The position numbers and the translations under genes were made by a program. Positions 1-6,261 of a stretch of DNA of 7,626 bases are shown here, piece by piece (position 1 is the stretch's first letter; every line of letters starts with the position of its first letter). The DNA is taken from assembly GCA_003229235.1 (NCBI GenBank), contig QIIH01000082.1:1-7626 (forward strand), written 5' to 3'. The DNA comes from Flavobacteriales bacterium. GTDB taxonomy: Bacteria; Bacteroidota; Bacteroidia; Flavobacteriales; Flavobacteriaceae. The notes beneath the pieces were generated by a model. The model saw only the letters and a list, made by a program, of their open reading frames with translations. It was not told where the DNA came from and made no database searches.

Positions 1-1045
1 TATATGGATCGAGGCCATTAATTACCAATTCACTGGCAGATGCCGAACTACGTGTTGTTAAAACATATACTCGATTTAAACCAAGACTGTTGAGCGCTGC
101 GCCATTTCGATCTTGGTCTACAAATAGGTTTACCAAGCGATCTGGATCGTTGGCCTCTAACTGAGCTTGTAAATCGCTGTTCCATTGCTCGGTTGTAAAT
201 ATCTCGCCGGTAAACTGCCCCGTAACCAGACTCGACAATGTTATTGCTGTAAAGACAGACCCTCCAGGATTGTATCTAAAATCGAGTACCAAGTCTGTTA
301 TTCCGCTTGCGGCAAAATTGCCAAATGCGGCGTTTAGATTTGTGTCAAAGTTTGCCGTAAAGCCATTGTACATTAAATACCCGATGTTTTGCCCTTCTAC
401 AGTGAGGGTCTCCGAGATAAATATTGGATTCTCTGTATATTCTTGTTTGTTTAAAGTGACATCATCGCCTGTTGGAATAACTTCTATACCATCGTAGGTT
501 GCAAGCCCAATTGTATAGGTGTCGCCGCTAAAGAGGCTACGAAAGTTACTGTTGGTAATCTGAACACCATCTACCGTATTAAACACAATTCCTCTGCTAA
601 GCCCTTGAGATTGTGCATCTGTGCCAGGTAAAACATAGCGTACATAGCCAAAAACGTTTTCTTCGCTCCCTGGATAGAATACCAAACCGTATTCCATACC
701 ATTGTTTTTAGTCACTCCTGCAAAAAGTTGCTCTAGCGCTATATAGTCGTCTACCAGAAAACTAAATTGATCTATTACATCTGGTTGGTATAATAGTGCA
801 TCAAAGATAGTTTCTGGCGAATCGAAAGCATTTACATAAGCACTCTTTTCTGAATCGTTTGCGAAGCGATTATTCGCTAAATCTGGCACATTGTCTTTAT
901 ATAGATAGAAAGCATTAAGGCCGCTCCAAATAAACTCGTTTATGGTATCAGATGTATTTGGGATGTCGTCGTTGTCTTCACTGCAGGAAACATTAATAAA
1001 TAGTAGGGACAAGGCAGCAAGGCACAAGGCAAATTTCTTCATCAT
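1..1045 (-). CDS. S41 family C-terminal processing peptidase, lipoprotein (3' end outside window)
   Basis: A continuous minus-strand frame gives 348 residues and runs off the left edge. The start is a double ATG (1045 or 1042) after an A/T-rich leader; either fits. The N-terminus is a lipoprotein signal: MMKK, a hydrophobic core, then Cys-21 in NVSC. The residues after the cysteine (SEDNDD) are acidic, like the Bacteroidota lipoprotein export signal, so surface exposure is likely. A PDZ-like part lies at about residues 125-185 (PGTDAQSQGLSRG, then VDGVQI). The S41 core follows: DFRYNPGG at 255-262 and SASASE at 334-339, whose middle serine (Ser-336) matches the family's nucleophile. The partner lysine of the Ser/Lys dyad would lie beyond the window. 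The family cleaves proteins near exposed C-termini; the substrate here is unknown. It diverges from the sigma-factor operon across 178 bp, in which I see no clear promoter. Family call is firm, specific role is not. Confidence 0.9.
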   Translation of the reverse strand, partial: MMKKFALCLAALSLLFINVSCSEDNDDIPNTSDTINEFIWSGLNAFYLYKDNVPDLANNRFANDSEKSAYVNAFDSPETIFDALLYQPDVIDQFSFLVDDYIALEQLFAGVTKNNGMEYGLVFYPGSEENVFGYVRYVLPGTDAQSQGLSRGIVFNTVDGVQITNSNFRSLFSGDTYTIGLATYDGIEVIPTGDDVTLNKQEYTENPIFISETLTVEGQNIGYLMYNGFTANFDTNLNAAFGNFAASGITDLVLDFRYNPGGSVFTAITLSSLVTGQFTGEIFTTEQWNSDLQAQLEANDPDRLVNLFVDQDRNGAALNSLGLNRVYVLTTRSSASASELVINGLDPY

Positions 1046-1223
1046 TAATTTTTTATTGAATGTTGCATAAACCATGCCGAGTTATTCTATTTTTTAACTT
1101 CAAATAGCGGATAAATCGATAGTTTGAGGCCTATTTGTGCTAAATTAAACTTTTTTTGTAACAAAATATTATGTGGTTCGTCATAATTATAGAACGGCAT
1201 ATTACAGCTGCTAACCAACAAAA

Positions 1224-1733
1224 ATGACAGAAGAGGAATTTGTAATAATTATTACCCCTTTTAAGGATAAGATTTATCGTCTTGCCAGACGAATCCTTGT
1301 GTCAACAGACGAAGCAGAAGATGCTGTACAAGAAGTTCTTTTAAAATTGTGGAAAGGAAGAGATCGCATCAAGAGTTATAAAAAACCGGAAGCATTTGCC
1401 ATGACGATGACTAAAAATTATTGTCTGGATAGATTAAAATCTAAACAAGCCGGGCATTTAACGATAGTTCACAGTAGTTATACGGCCTCAAAAGAGCGTT
1501 TGCAAGATCAAATTGAAGCAAACGACGGAGTGTCAATTGTTTTTAAAATTATGGATACGCTCCCTGAACAGCAAAAACTTGTTTTACAATTGCGTGATGT
1601 AGAGCAATATGAGTTTAAAGAAATTGCGCAAATTTTAGAAATGAACGAAACCGCAATCAGGGTTGCCCTGAGCAGAGCACGAAAAACAATAAGAGAAGAA
1701 TTAACAAAGCAATACAATTATGGAGTCAGTTAA
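1224..1733 (+). CDS. ECF-type RNA polymerase sigma factor
   Basis: The 169-residue product has the size and two-domain plan of an extracytoplasmic function (group 4) sigma factor. Sigma region 2 spans about residues 10-75 and contains EDAVQEVLLKLW (32-43), the typical core-polymerase-binding helix. Region 4 spans about 105-158: LPEQQKLVLQLRDVEQYEFKEIA leads into a helix-turn-helix ending AIRVALSRARKTIRE, which would read the -35 element. No region 1 or 3 is present, as expected. The ATG at 1224 follows an A-rich leader (ACCAACAAAA) and begins MTEEEF, a normal start for the family. The stop overlaps the next gene by 14 nt, which suggests translational coupling to a regulator. Such factors usually activate their own operon; no convincing own-promoter motif was found. 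The stimulus cannot be read from the sequence. Confidence 0.94.
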   Translation: MTEEEFVIIITPFKDKIYRLARRILVSTDEAEDAVQEVLLKLWKGRDRIKSYKKPEAFAMTMTKNYCLDRLKSKQAGHLTIVHSSYTASKERLQDQIEANDGVSIVFKIMDTLPEQQKLVLQLRDVEQYEFKEIAQILEMNETAIRVALSRARKTIREELTKQYNYGVS

Positions 1734-2154
1734 ACTAAAAACCCTGTTGAATTCTTATTTAGAAGGAACAACCACTTTGGCCCAAGAAAGCCAGTTGCGC
1801 AATTATTTTGCAATTACAGAAGTAGCGCCAGACTTAGCGCCATTTAAAGAAATGTTCGATGATTTTTCTAAAGTTGAAGCCGAGACCTATAATAAACCAG
1901 TTAGCATAAACAGACCTAACTTTTGGCAGAAGCCATGGCAATATGGGATCGCCGCCATCTTAGTAATTGGGGTAGGAGTTTCGCTCTTTATGTTGCCGGG
2001 TGATGGTTTATCAAGCGAAGAGCGCTTAGCAATAAAACAATACGAGGAGTTTAAAACGCATATGCAAATGATCTCCGGAGAATTAAATAACGGAATTGGG
2101 GAATTAGCTTACCTGAGTGAATTCGAAAAAGCTTCAGAACAGATTTTTAAATAA
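1720..2154 (+). CDS. Single-pass membrane protein, probable anti-sigma factor
   Basis: The 144-residue product starts inside the sigma gene (14-nt overlap), the classic position of a cognate anti-sigma factor. The N-terminal half (1-72) should be cytoplasmic; its opening, LLNSYLEGTTTLAQESQLRNYF, resembles the short helical N-termini of many Bacteroidota sigma regulators (a judgement by eye). One transmembrane helix lies at about 75-93 (YGIAAILVIGVGVSLFML), preceded by Lys/Trp residues. The remaining ~50 residues should be periplasmic and look helical. There are no cysteines at all, so the zinc-binding HxxxCxxC motif of ZAS anti-sigma factors is missing. It is also too short to be a FecR-type regulator with a long periplasmic domain. 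The membrane helix and gene position are seen; the anti-sigma role is inferred from the context. I did not recognise a named family. Confidence 0.72.
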   Translation: MESVKLKTLLNSYLEGTTTLAQESQLRNYFAITEVAPDLAPFKEMFDDFSKVEAETYNKPVSINRPNFWQKPWQYGIAAILVIGVGVSLFMLPGDGLSSEERLAIKQYEEFKTHMQMISGELNNGIGELAYLSEFEKASEQIFK

Positions 2155-2185
2155 GAACATTCATTAAATTAAAACGTATAGAAAA

Positions 2186-2722
2186 ATGAAAAAGTTAGTA
2201 ATTATTATGTTGGCCATGACAATCACTGGGACCAGCTTTGCACAAGAAGATGTTTTTAGTAAATTTGAAGACAACTCAAAAGTAACGTCGTTTATAGCGA
2301 CAGCAAAAATGTTCGAACTCATTAGAGGAATTGAGTACGATACAGACGATCCGGAAGCGCAAGCCTACAAGGATTTAATCGACAACATCGACAACATTCG
2401 AGTATTTGTTGCAGAAGACGCTGTTACAATGACCGATATGAACAGTACGGTAGCTAAATATTTGGCTAGCAACAAAAAGTTGACGCAGTTAATGCGTGTA
2501 AACAGTGACGGCAAGAAAGTTAGATTTTATTCTAAGGATGGCCAGAGTGACGGTTTTGTAAGCGAATTGTTGATGCATGTTACTGGTGATATCGATGGCA
2601 AACAAATGGCAGTGGTCATGAGCTTGACAGGAGATCTTAATTTGAATCAAATCTCTAAACTTACCAAAGATTTAAAGCTACCTGGTAGCGAAGAACTTAA
2701 GAACATCGATAAGAAAAACTAA
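2186..2722 (+). CDS. DUF4252 protein with signal peptide (exported)
   Basis: The 178-residue product starts with a standard signal peptide (MKK, hydrophobic core, then TSFA before QED), with cleavage expected after Ala-19, so it should be periplasmic or secreted. The mature part matches my memory of the DUF4252 family: an opening VFSKFEDNSKVTSFIATAKM, a central IDNIDNIRVF strand, a variable KKLTQLMRVNSDGKKVRFYSK segment and a closing AVVMSLTGDLNLNQISKL. No catalytic motif or cysteine pair is visible. DUF4252 has no known biochemical function that I can name. It lies 31 bp after the probable anti-sigma gene and 8 bp before a related lipoprotein gene, so it should be transcribed with the sigma factor. 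It may be an effector or sensor of that regulatory unit; this is inference. Confidence 0.82.
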   Translation: MKKLVIIMLAMTITGTSFAQEDVFSKFEDNSKVTSFIATAKMFELIRGIEYDTDDPEAQAYKDLIDNIDNIRVFVAEDAVTMTDMNSTVAKYLASNKKLTQLMRVNSDGKKVRFYSKDGQSDGFVSELLMHVTGDIDGKQMAVVMSLTGDLNLNQISKLTKDLKLPGSEELKNIDKKN

Positions 2723-2730
2723 AATTAAGA

Positions 2731-3402
2731 ATGAAACTAGTCTATTACTTACTTTGGATTTCGCTCTTTGTAGTAACTCTTTTGAGTTGCAGCAAGGAGC
2801 GATCCTTACAACGCTATTTCGTGGATAAACAAGAGGACAACAATTTTGTAAAATTCGACCTGCCTGCAAGCATGATTCAGCAGGATAATGATTTTTTGAA
2901 CCTCGAACAGAAAGAAGTTTTAGCTTCGGTTAGAAAATTAAACATTGTGGCCTTCCCAATAAAGGATGGCGATAGTTTAAAAACCGAATATACGGCCGAA
3001 AAAGAAATCTTTAAAAGCATTATTGATCAGGAGAAGTATCAAACTTTGATCAAATTTGGCTCACCCACTCAAGGGGCAACTCTAACGTATGTAGGCGAGT
3101 ATGACGCGATCGATGAGCTTATTATTTTTGCTTCAGACGACGATAAAGGCTTTGTAATATTTAGGCTTACAGGCGACAAAATGGATCCTGAAAAGATGAT
3201 TAATGTAATGAAGTCTGTAGAACGAGGCGATTTAGATTTGGCCGAATTTAATGGTTTCGGACAAATTTTTTCAAATGAAAGCGAATTCGACGACGACGAC
3301 GAAATCGAGGATATTTGGGATGGGGACGAAGATTTGAGCGAAGAGCAAAAAAAGGATGTTGAGACCAAAATCGATTCGATCCTTCGCGAAATAGAAGACT
3401 AG
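2731..3402 (+). CDS. DUF4252-like lipoprotein with acidic tail
   Basis: The 223-residue product has a lipoprotein signal: MKLVYYLLWISLFVVTLLSC with Cys-20 as the lipidated residue. The next residues (SKERS) are basic, unlike the acidic surface-export signal of the S41 lipoprotein at the left edge, so it probably stays on the periplasmic side. Residues about 44-165 parallel the upstream DUF4252 protein: VRKLNIVAFPIKDG corresponds to its IDNIDNIRVFVAED, and FVIFRLTGDKMDPEKMINVMK to its AVVMSLTGDLNLNQISKLTK. An added C-terminal part is strongly acidic (DDDDEIEDIWDGDED at 187-201) and ends in a charged helix. The function is unknown. It is the last gene of the operon: 8 bp after its paralogue and 20 bp before a strong terminator hairpin. 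The acidic tail could bind cations or a basic partner, which is speculation. Confidence 0.78.
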   Translation: MKLVYYLLWISLFVVTLLSCSKERSLQRYFVDKQEDNNFVKFDLPASMIQQDNDFLNLEQKEVLASVRKLNIVAFPIKDGDSLKTEYTAEKEIFKSIIDQEKYQTLIKFGSPTQGATLTYVGEYDAIDELIIFASDDDKGFVIFRLTGDKMDPEKMINVMKSVERGDLDLAEFNGFGQIFSNESEFDDDDEIEDIWDGDEDLSEEQKKDVETKIDSILREIED

Positions 3403-3422
3403 TAATCTTATTAAACATGAGC

Positions 3423-3478
3423 AATGCTTGCTAAATTCCTGTATAGTTAGAAGGAGTTATAGCGAGCATTTCTTTTTT
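3423..3478 (+). terminator. Intrinsic terminator of the sigma operon, inside the purB 3' end
   Basis: The left arm (3423-3440, AATGCTTGCTAAATTCCT) pairs with the right arm (3452-3470) over 18 base pairs with a single bulged A (3459) and two G-T wobbles, enclosing an 11-nt loop (3441-3451). The right arm is followed directly by TCTTTTTT (3471-3478) on the plus strand. This is a classic Rho-independent terminator for the DUF4252 operon, 20 bp past its last stop codon. The opposite strand lacks a comparable T-run after the hairpin, so it is mainly one-directional. The right arm and T-tract are also coding sequence of convergent purB. Confidence 0.8.
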
Positions 3479-4774
3479 AATACCATCTGATACATCTAAG
3501 CCATTAATAAAACCTGCCATAGAATCTTGTGTAATCGCAGCGTTCGTTCTAGTTAAACCTTTAAGAGCTTCATAAGGGTTTGGATATCCTTCGCGTCTCA
3601 AAATTGTTTGAATAGCTTCTGCAACAACCGCCCAATTATCTTCGAGGTCTGCCTTAAACTTGGCTTCGTTAAGTAGCAATTTATCCAATCCTTTGCAAGT
3701 AGACGTAAATGCAATCATCGTGTGGGCGATAGGCACACCAATGTTTCTGAGTACCGTACTATCTGTGAGATCTCTTTGTAATCTACTCAGAGGTAACTTG
3801 GCAGATAAATGTTCGAATATTGCATTTGCAATACCCAAATTACCTTCTGAATTCTCAAAATCAATTGGGTTCACTTTATGAGGCATAGCCGACGAACCAA
3901 CTTCGCCCTCTTTAATTTTTTGTTTAAAATATTCCATCGAAATATAAGTCCAGAAATCACGATCTAAATCTAGAATAATGGTGTTTATACGCTTTAAACA
4001 ATCAAACAAAGCGGCCATATGGTCGTAATGCTCAATTTGAGTAGTAGGGAAGGAGTGATGCAGGCCTAATTTACCTTGTACAAACGATAGTGCAAATGCA
4101 CGCCAATCTACTTCTGGGTACGCCACTTTATGTGCATTGAAATTTCCTGTAGCTCCGCCAAATTTGGCAGCGCTCTTTATGTCGTTAAGCAAGTTAAATT
4201 GTTCTGTTAAGCGCACTACATAAACCTCAATTTCTTTACCCAATCTCGTTGGAGATGCTGGCTGCCCATGGGTTCGCGCGAGCATAGGGATATGCGCCCA
4301 TTCTTTGCTGTATGCTTCCAGTTGGTCTTTTAGCTGAAAGAACGCCGGTACGTAAACCTGGTTAATTGCATCTTTTAAAGAAAGTGGAATTGCAGTATTG
4401 TTAATGTCTTGAGAAGTTAATCCAAAGTGGATAAATTCCTTAAACTCTTGCAATCCAAGCAGATTAAACTGCTCTTTGATAAAATATTCGACTGCTTTTA
4501 CATCGTGATTGGTGATGCCTTCAATTTCTTTGATACGGACTGCATCTTCTGAAGAAAAATCTTGATATAACTTACGCAAGCTTTCAAATTTACTAGTGTC
4601 AAAATTTGCTAATTGCGGCAACGGAATTTCACATAAAGCGATAAAGTATTCAACTTCTACCAGTACACGATATTTGATTAATGCTTCTTCTGAGAAAAAA
4701 GCAGAAAGCGAATTGGTTTTACTGGCGTATCGACCATCTATAGGCGAAATGGCTTTAAGTGCGTGCAAATTCAT
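3431..4774 (-). CDS. purB: Adenylosuccinate lyase
   Basis: The enzyme catalyses two fumarate-releasing steps of purine synthesis: SAICAR to AICAR, and adenylosuccinate to AMP. It works in the cytoplasm as a homotetramer. The 447-residue length is full size. It starts MNLHALKAISPIDGRYASKT, a typical N-terminus of the E. coli-like PurB group. Family motifs are all present: GLTSQDINNTA (118-128), ARTHGQPASPTRLGKE (166-181) with the general-acid His-169, and the flexible signature loop GSSAMPHKVNPIDFENSEGN (293-312), which carries the catalytic serine (Ser-294/295). The ATG at 4774 follows a TATCTTTG box by about 17 bp, implying a very short leader. The C-terminus TPSNYTGI is encoded within the hairpin of the convergent operon's terminator. 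A small helical-repeat-like gene lies 50 bp upstream on the same strand. No truncation or missing key residue is seen. Confidence 0.97.
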   Translation of the reverse strand: MNLHALKAISPIDGRYASKTNSLSAFFSEEALIKYRVLVEVEYFIALCEIPLPQLANFDTSKFESLRKLYQDFSSEDAVRIKEIEGITNHDVKAVEYFIKEQFNLLGLQEFKEFIHFGLTSQDINNTAIPLSLKDAINQVYVPAFFQLKDQLEAYSKEWAHIPMLARTHGQPASPTRLGKEIEVYVVRLTEQFNLLNDIKSAAKFGGATGNFNAHKVAYPEVDWRAFALSFVQGKLGLHHSFPTTQIEHYDHMAALFDCLKRINTIILDLDRDFWTYISMEYFKQKIKEGEVGSSAMPHKVNPIDFENSEGNLGIANAIFEHLSAKLPLSRLQRDLTDSTVLRNIGVPIAHTMIAFTSTCKGLDKLLLNEAKFKADLEDNWAVVAEAIQTILRREGYPNPYEALKGLTRTNAAITQDSMAGFINGLDVSDGIKKEMLAITPSNYTGI

Positions 4775-4791
4775 AGGAAAAATTTAAAGGG

Positions 4792-4799
4792 CAAAGATA
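4792..4799 (-). promoter_or_regulatory. Probable purB promoter -7 box
   Basis: On the minus strand this reads TATCTTTG, a perfect match to the Bacteroidota -7 consensus TAnnTTTG, 17 bp before the purB ATG. Transcription would start about 10 nt before the start codon, which is common in this phylum. The nearest upstream TTG (4828-4826) is 26 bp away, longer than the usual 17-23 bp, so the -33 element is poor. purB may be read from here and also from the gene upstream. Confidence 0.55.
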
Positions 4800-4805
4800 C
4801 TCAGA

Positions 4806-4819
4806 AAAATGCGCATTTT
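4806..4819. promoter_or_regulatory. 14-bp perfect palindrome upstream of purB
   Basis: AAAATGCGCATTTT is fully self-complementary. It lies in the 50-bp gap between the upstream gene and purB, 6 bp upstream of the purB -7 box, so it fills the -33 to -7 spacer. This is a reasonable position for an operator bound by a dimeric regulator. It could instead be a weak hairpin ending the upstream gene, since ATTTTTC follows on the minus strand, but only four bases would be left for a loop. No binding protein is suggested by the sequence. Confidence 0.35.
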
Positions 4820-4824
4820 AGTGC

Positions 4825-5430
4825 TCAATTGTACGGCTTTTGTTTTTTGCGTTTCTCGATTTTGGCCAAGAATTGTCTCGCTCTTGCCTTAAATGCTGCG
4901 CTGTGATTGTTATAACCTTCTTTAAGAATAGTTTCGAGTTCTGGATGAATCCAATCAAACTCGGTTCCTAAGGCATAAAGAGAAGAGATCGAATACGCTT
5001 TACAGGCCACCTTTTGGTCTGTTATAAGCCAATCGAAACAATTTGTTGTTATTTGTTCTTTGTGCTTTTGACTTAGCACTTTTTTAATTTCTGAAGTTTT
5101 ATTTTTATAAAATTCGTGAATAATTATTTCGCATATCTTGGCCATAGGGCGCAAAGACTGATCTCTTGTAATATGTTCTAATTGATTGCAAAAGCGGTCT
5201 ATCTCTGGATACACAAGACTTAAATCGTCTTTAACAACAATCTCTAAAATCCAGCTAGCTTTATAAGAAATGTCATTCTTTAGATCGTAGCAAAAATCTA
5301 GCAAATCAGAAAAGGTTTCGGGATTATCAAGTACCCAGTTGGCCACTTCTAAGCGGGTTTTATGATAGGCTCTGGCATAATTTAACTTTTCTTCTAAGAT
5401 TGCTCTTTTCAAAATTTTGTACTTTTCCAC
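4825..5430 (-). CDS. Helical-repeat-like (HEAT/ARM-type) protein of unknown function upstream of purB
   Basis: The 201-residue product has no signal peptide or membrane segment, so it is probably cytoplasmic. It appears almost entirely helical, with paired amphipathic helices: RLEVANWVLDNPETFSDLLDF, then ISYKASWILEIVVKDDLSLV, RPMAKICEIIIHEFY, VACKAYSISSLYALG and HSAAFKARARQFLAKI, ending in a basic tail (EKRKKQKPYN). This pattern resembles HEAT-like repeats and a family I recall seeing next to purB in flavobacteria; no lyase motif is present, so any name copied from purB would be wrong. The start is uncertain. The GTG at 5430 directly follows an in-frame TGA, and the first in-frame ATG is at residue 96, far too late. 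A TTG at residue 7 (5412) is the alternative. The divergent haem-protein gene begins 16 bp away. Real gene: confident. Function: unknown. Confidence 0.8.
   Translation of the reverse strand: MEKYKILKRAILEEKLNYARAYHKTRLEVANWVLDNPETFSDLLDFCYDLKNDISYKASWILEIVVKDDLSLVYPEIDRFCNQLEHITRDQSLRPMAKICEIIIHEFYKNKTSEIKKVLSQKHKEQITTNCFDWLITDQKVACKAYSISSLYALGTEFDWIHPELETILKEGYNNHSAAFKARARQFLAKIEKRKKQKPYN
5400..5427 (+). promoter_or_regulatory. Candidate promoter of the haem-binding protein gene
   Basis: TTG (5400-5402), a 17-bp spacer, then TACTTTTC (5420-5427), which matches the Bacteroidota -7 box TAnnTTTG at all fixed positions but the last. Transcription would start near 5433, leaving a leader of roughly 14 nt before the ATG at 5447. 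The whole element sits inside the first codons of the divergent gene. Confidence 0.5.
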
Positions 5431-5431
5431 T

Positions 5432-5439
5432 CAAAGCTA
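5432..5439 (-). promoter_or_regulatory. Possible -7 box for the helical-repeat gene
   Basis: On the minus strand this reads TAGCTTTG, a perfect TAnnTTTG match. No TTG lies at the right distance upstream, and the box ends 1 bp before the GTG start. If it is used, the transcript would begin inside or after the GTG codon and translation would have to start later, for example at the TTG at 5412. Either the box is chance or the annotated start is too early. Confidence 0.3.
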
Positions 5440-5446
5440 CTAAATT

Positions 5447-5899
5447 ATGGTTTGGGTAAAAAAATTCTTGATTTTCGCATTGATTAGTTTTGTGGTCATG
5501 CAGTTTTTTAGAATAGACAAGAATAAGGCAGAAGGCGACTATGTTCAAGCCTTTTTAGCCGAAACAAATCCATCGGATGAGGTTATGTATGTGCTAAAAA
5601 CCTCTTGTTTCGATTGTCATAGCAATAACACAAACTATCCTTGGTATGCAGAGATTGCGCCAGTGTCTTATTGGTTAGACGATCATATTCGTCATGGTAA
5701 AGGAGATTTAAACTTTTCTGATTGGGAAGATCATAAAATGGAAGAAGTGATAGAGATGCTAGAAAAGGGCGAAATGCCTTTAGACTCATATACTTGGGTT
5801 CACAGAGACGCTATTTTAAGCGAAGATCAAAAAAGCGCTTTTTACGACTGGGTTAAACAATATCGAGCTATGCTCGCTTTAGGAGATTTACCACAATAG
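5447..5899 (+). CDS. Membrane-anchored haem-binding domain protein (Haem_bd, PF14376 type)
   Basis: The 150-residue product has an N-terminal hydrophobic helix (about residues 5-21, after MVWVKK) that acts as signal anchor or signal peptide, placing the rest in the periplasm. A single c-type haem motif, CFDCH, is at 54-58 (Cys-54, Cys-57, His-58). It is followed by the family's SNNTNYPWYAEIAPVSYWLDDHI segment and later by KGEMPLDSY (107-115), whose Met-110 may be the second axial ligand. The order and spacing match the Haem_bd domain as I remember it. The likely role is periplasmic electron transfer or redox sensing; the partner is unknown. The ATG at 5447 is the first in frame after a candidate promoter and lies 16 bp from the divergent gene. 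No cytochrome maturation genes are in view. A long repeat region starts directly after the stop. Confidence 0.88.
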   Translation: MVWVKKFLIFALISFVVMQFFRIDKNKAEGDYVQAFLAETNPSDEVMYVLKTSCFDCHSNNTNYPWYAEIAPVSYWLDDHIRHGKGDLNFSDWEDHKMEEVIEMLEKGEMPLDSYTWVHRDAILSEDQKSAFYDWVKQYRAMLALGDLPQ

Positions 5900-5936
5900 A
5901 AATAAGTAGCTAGTAACTAGGAGCTAGTAAATAGTA

Positions 5937-5985
5937 GTGAAAAGTGAAAAGTGAAAAGTGAAAAGTGGAAAGTGAAAAGTGAAAA
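5937..5985. repeat. GTGAAAA heptad array, first (7 units)
   Basis: Seven perfect-phase heptads: four GTGAAAA, one GTGGAAA (5965-5971), then two GTGAAAA. The array is preceded by GTAAATA-GTA and followed by GCACACGAC, the same kind of flanks as the larger second array. Confidence 0.95.
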
Positions 5986-5994
5986 GCACACGAC

Positions 5995-6034
5995 TTAACG
6001 ACTAAACGCATCAACAATTAAACGTTTCAACTGT
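5995..6034. repeat. Octamer block, copy 1 (5 units)
   Basis: Five 8-bp units: TTAACGAC, TAAACGCA, TCAACAAT, TAAACGTT, TCAACTGT. Units 2-5 correspond one-to-one with those of the other two copies; this register is defined by the repeated T[C/A]AAC core. Confidence 0.85.
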
Positions 6035-6039
6035 TAATA

Positions 6040-6116
6040 CTCAATACTCAATACTCAATACTCAAGACTTAGGACATAAGACTTAGGACTAATCAGTAAC
6101 TAGTAGCAAGTAAATA
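6040..6116. repeat. In-phase heptad ladder linking two cassettes
   Basis: Eleven consecutive 7-bp words keep the same phase while their sequence changes: CTCAATA three times, CTCAAGA, CTTAGGA, CATAAGA, CTTAGGA, CTAATCA, GTAACTA, GTAGCAA and GTAAATA. A GTA triplet then leads into the second GTGAAAA array. The boundary between the end of cassette 1 and the start of cassette 2 falls within this ladder. Confidence 0.8.
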
Positions 6117-6119
6117 GTA

Positions 6120-6252
6120 GTGAAAAGTGAAAAGTGAAAAGTGAAAAGTGAAAAGTGAAAAGTGAAAAGTGAAAAGTGAAAAGTGAAAAGTGAAAAGTGA
6201 AAAGTGGGAAAGTGGAAAGTGGAAAGTGGAAAGTGGAAAGTGAAAAAAAAAA
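6120..6252. repeat. GTGAAAA heptad array, second (12 units plus variants)
   Basis: Twelve perfect GTGAAAA units (6120-6203) are followed by GTGGGAAA (8 bp, 6204-6211), four GTGGAAA units (6212-6239) and a final GTG with ten A residues (6240-6252). Variant units cluster at the distal end, whereas the first array has one variant inside. The difference in copy number (7 against 12 or more) suggests a length-variable tract. Confidence 0.95.
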
Positions 6253-6261
6253 GTACACAAC

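Noticed and set aside
270..497. Plus-strand 75-codon frame
   Set aside because: It lies fully inside the minus-strand S41 peptidase gene, whose motifs are clear.
1123..1153. Promoter for the sigma operon: TTTG, 19 bp, TAAACTTT
   Set aside because: The spacing is right, but the second box matches only four of six fixed positions of TAnnTTTG in a very AT-rich stretch. An ECF-type own-promoter may be used instead and could not be recognised.
1046..1223. Promoter for the S41 peptidase: TTTTG and TAATTTAG on the minus strand
   Set aside because: The two boxes are only 14 bp apart, shorter than the usual spacing, and the -7 box has a mismatch.
3069..3368. Minus-strand 99-codon frame rich in serine
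   Set aside because: It is antisense to the acidic DUF4252-like lipoprotein; serine-rich content arises from the GAC/GAA codons read backwards.
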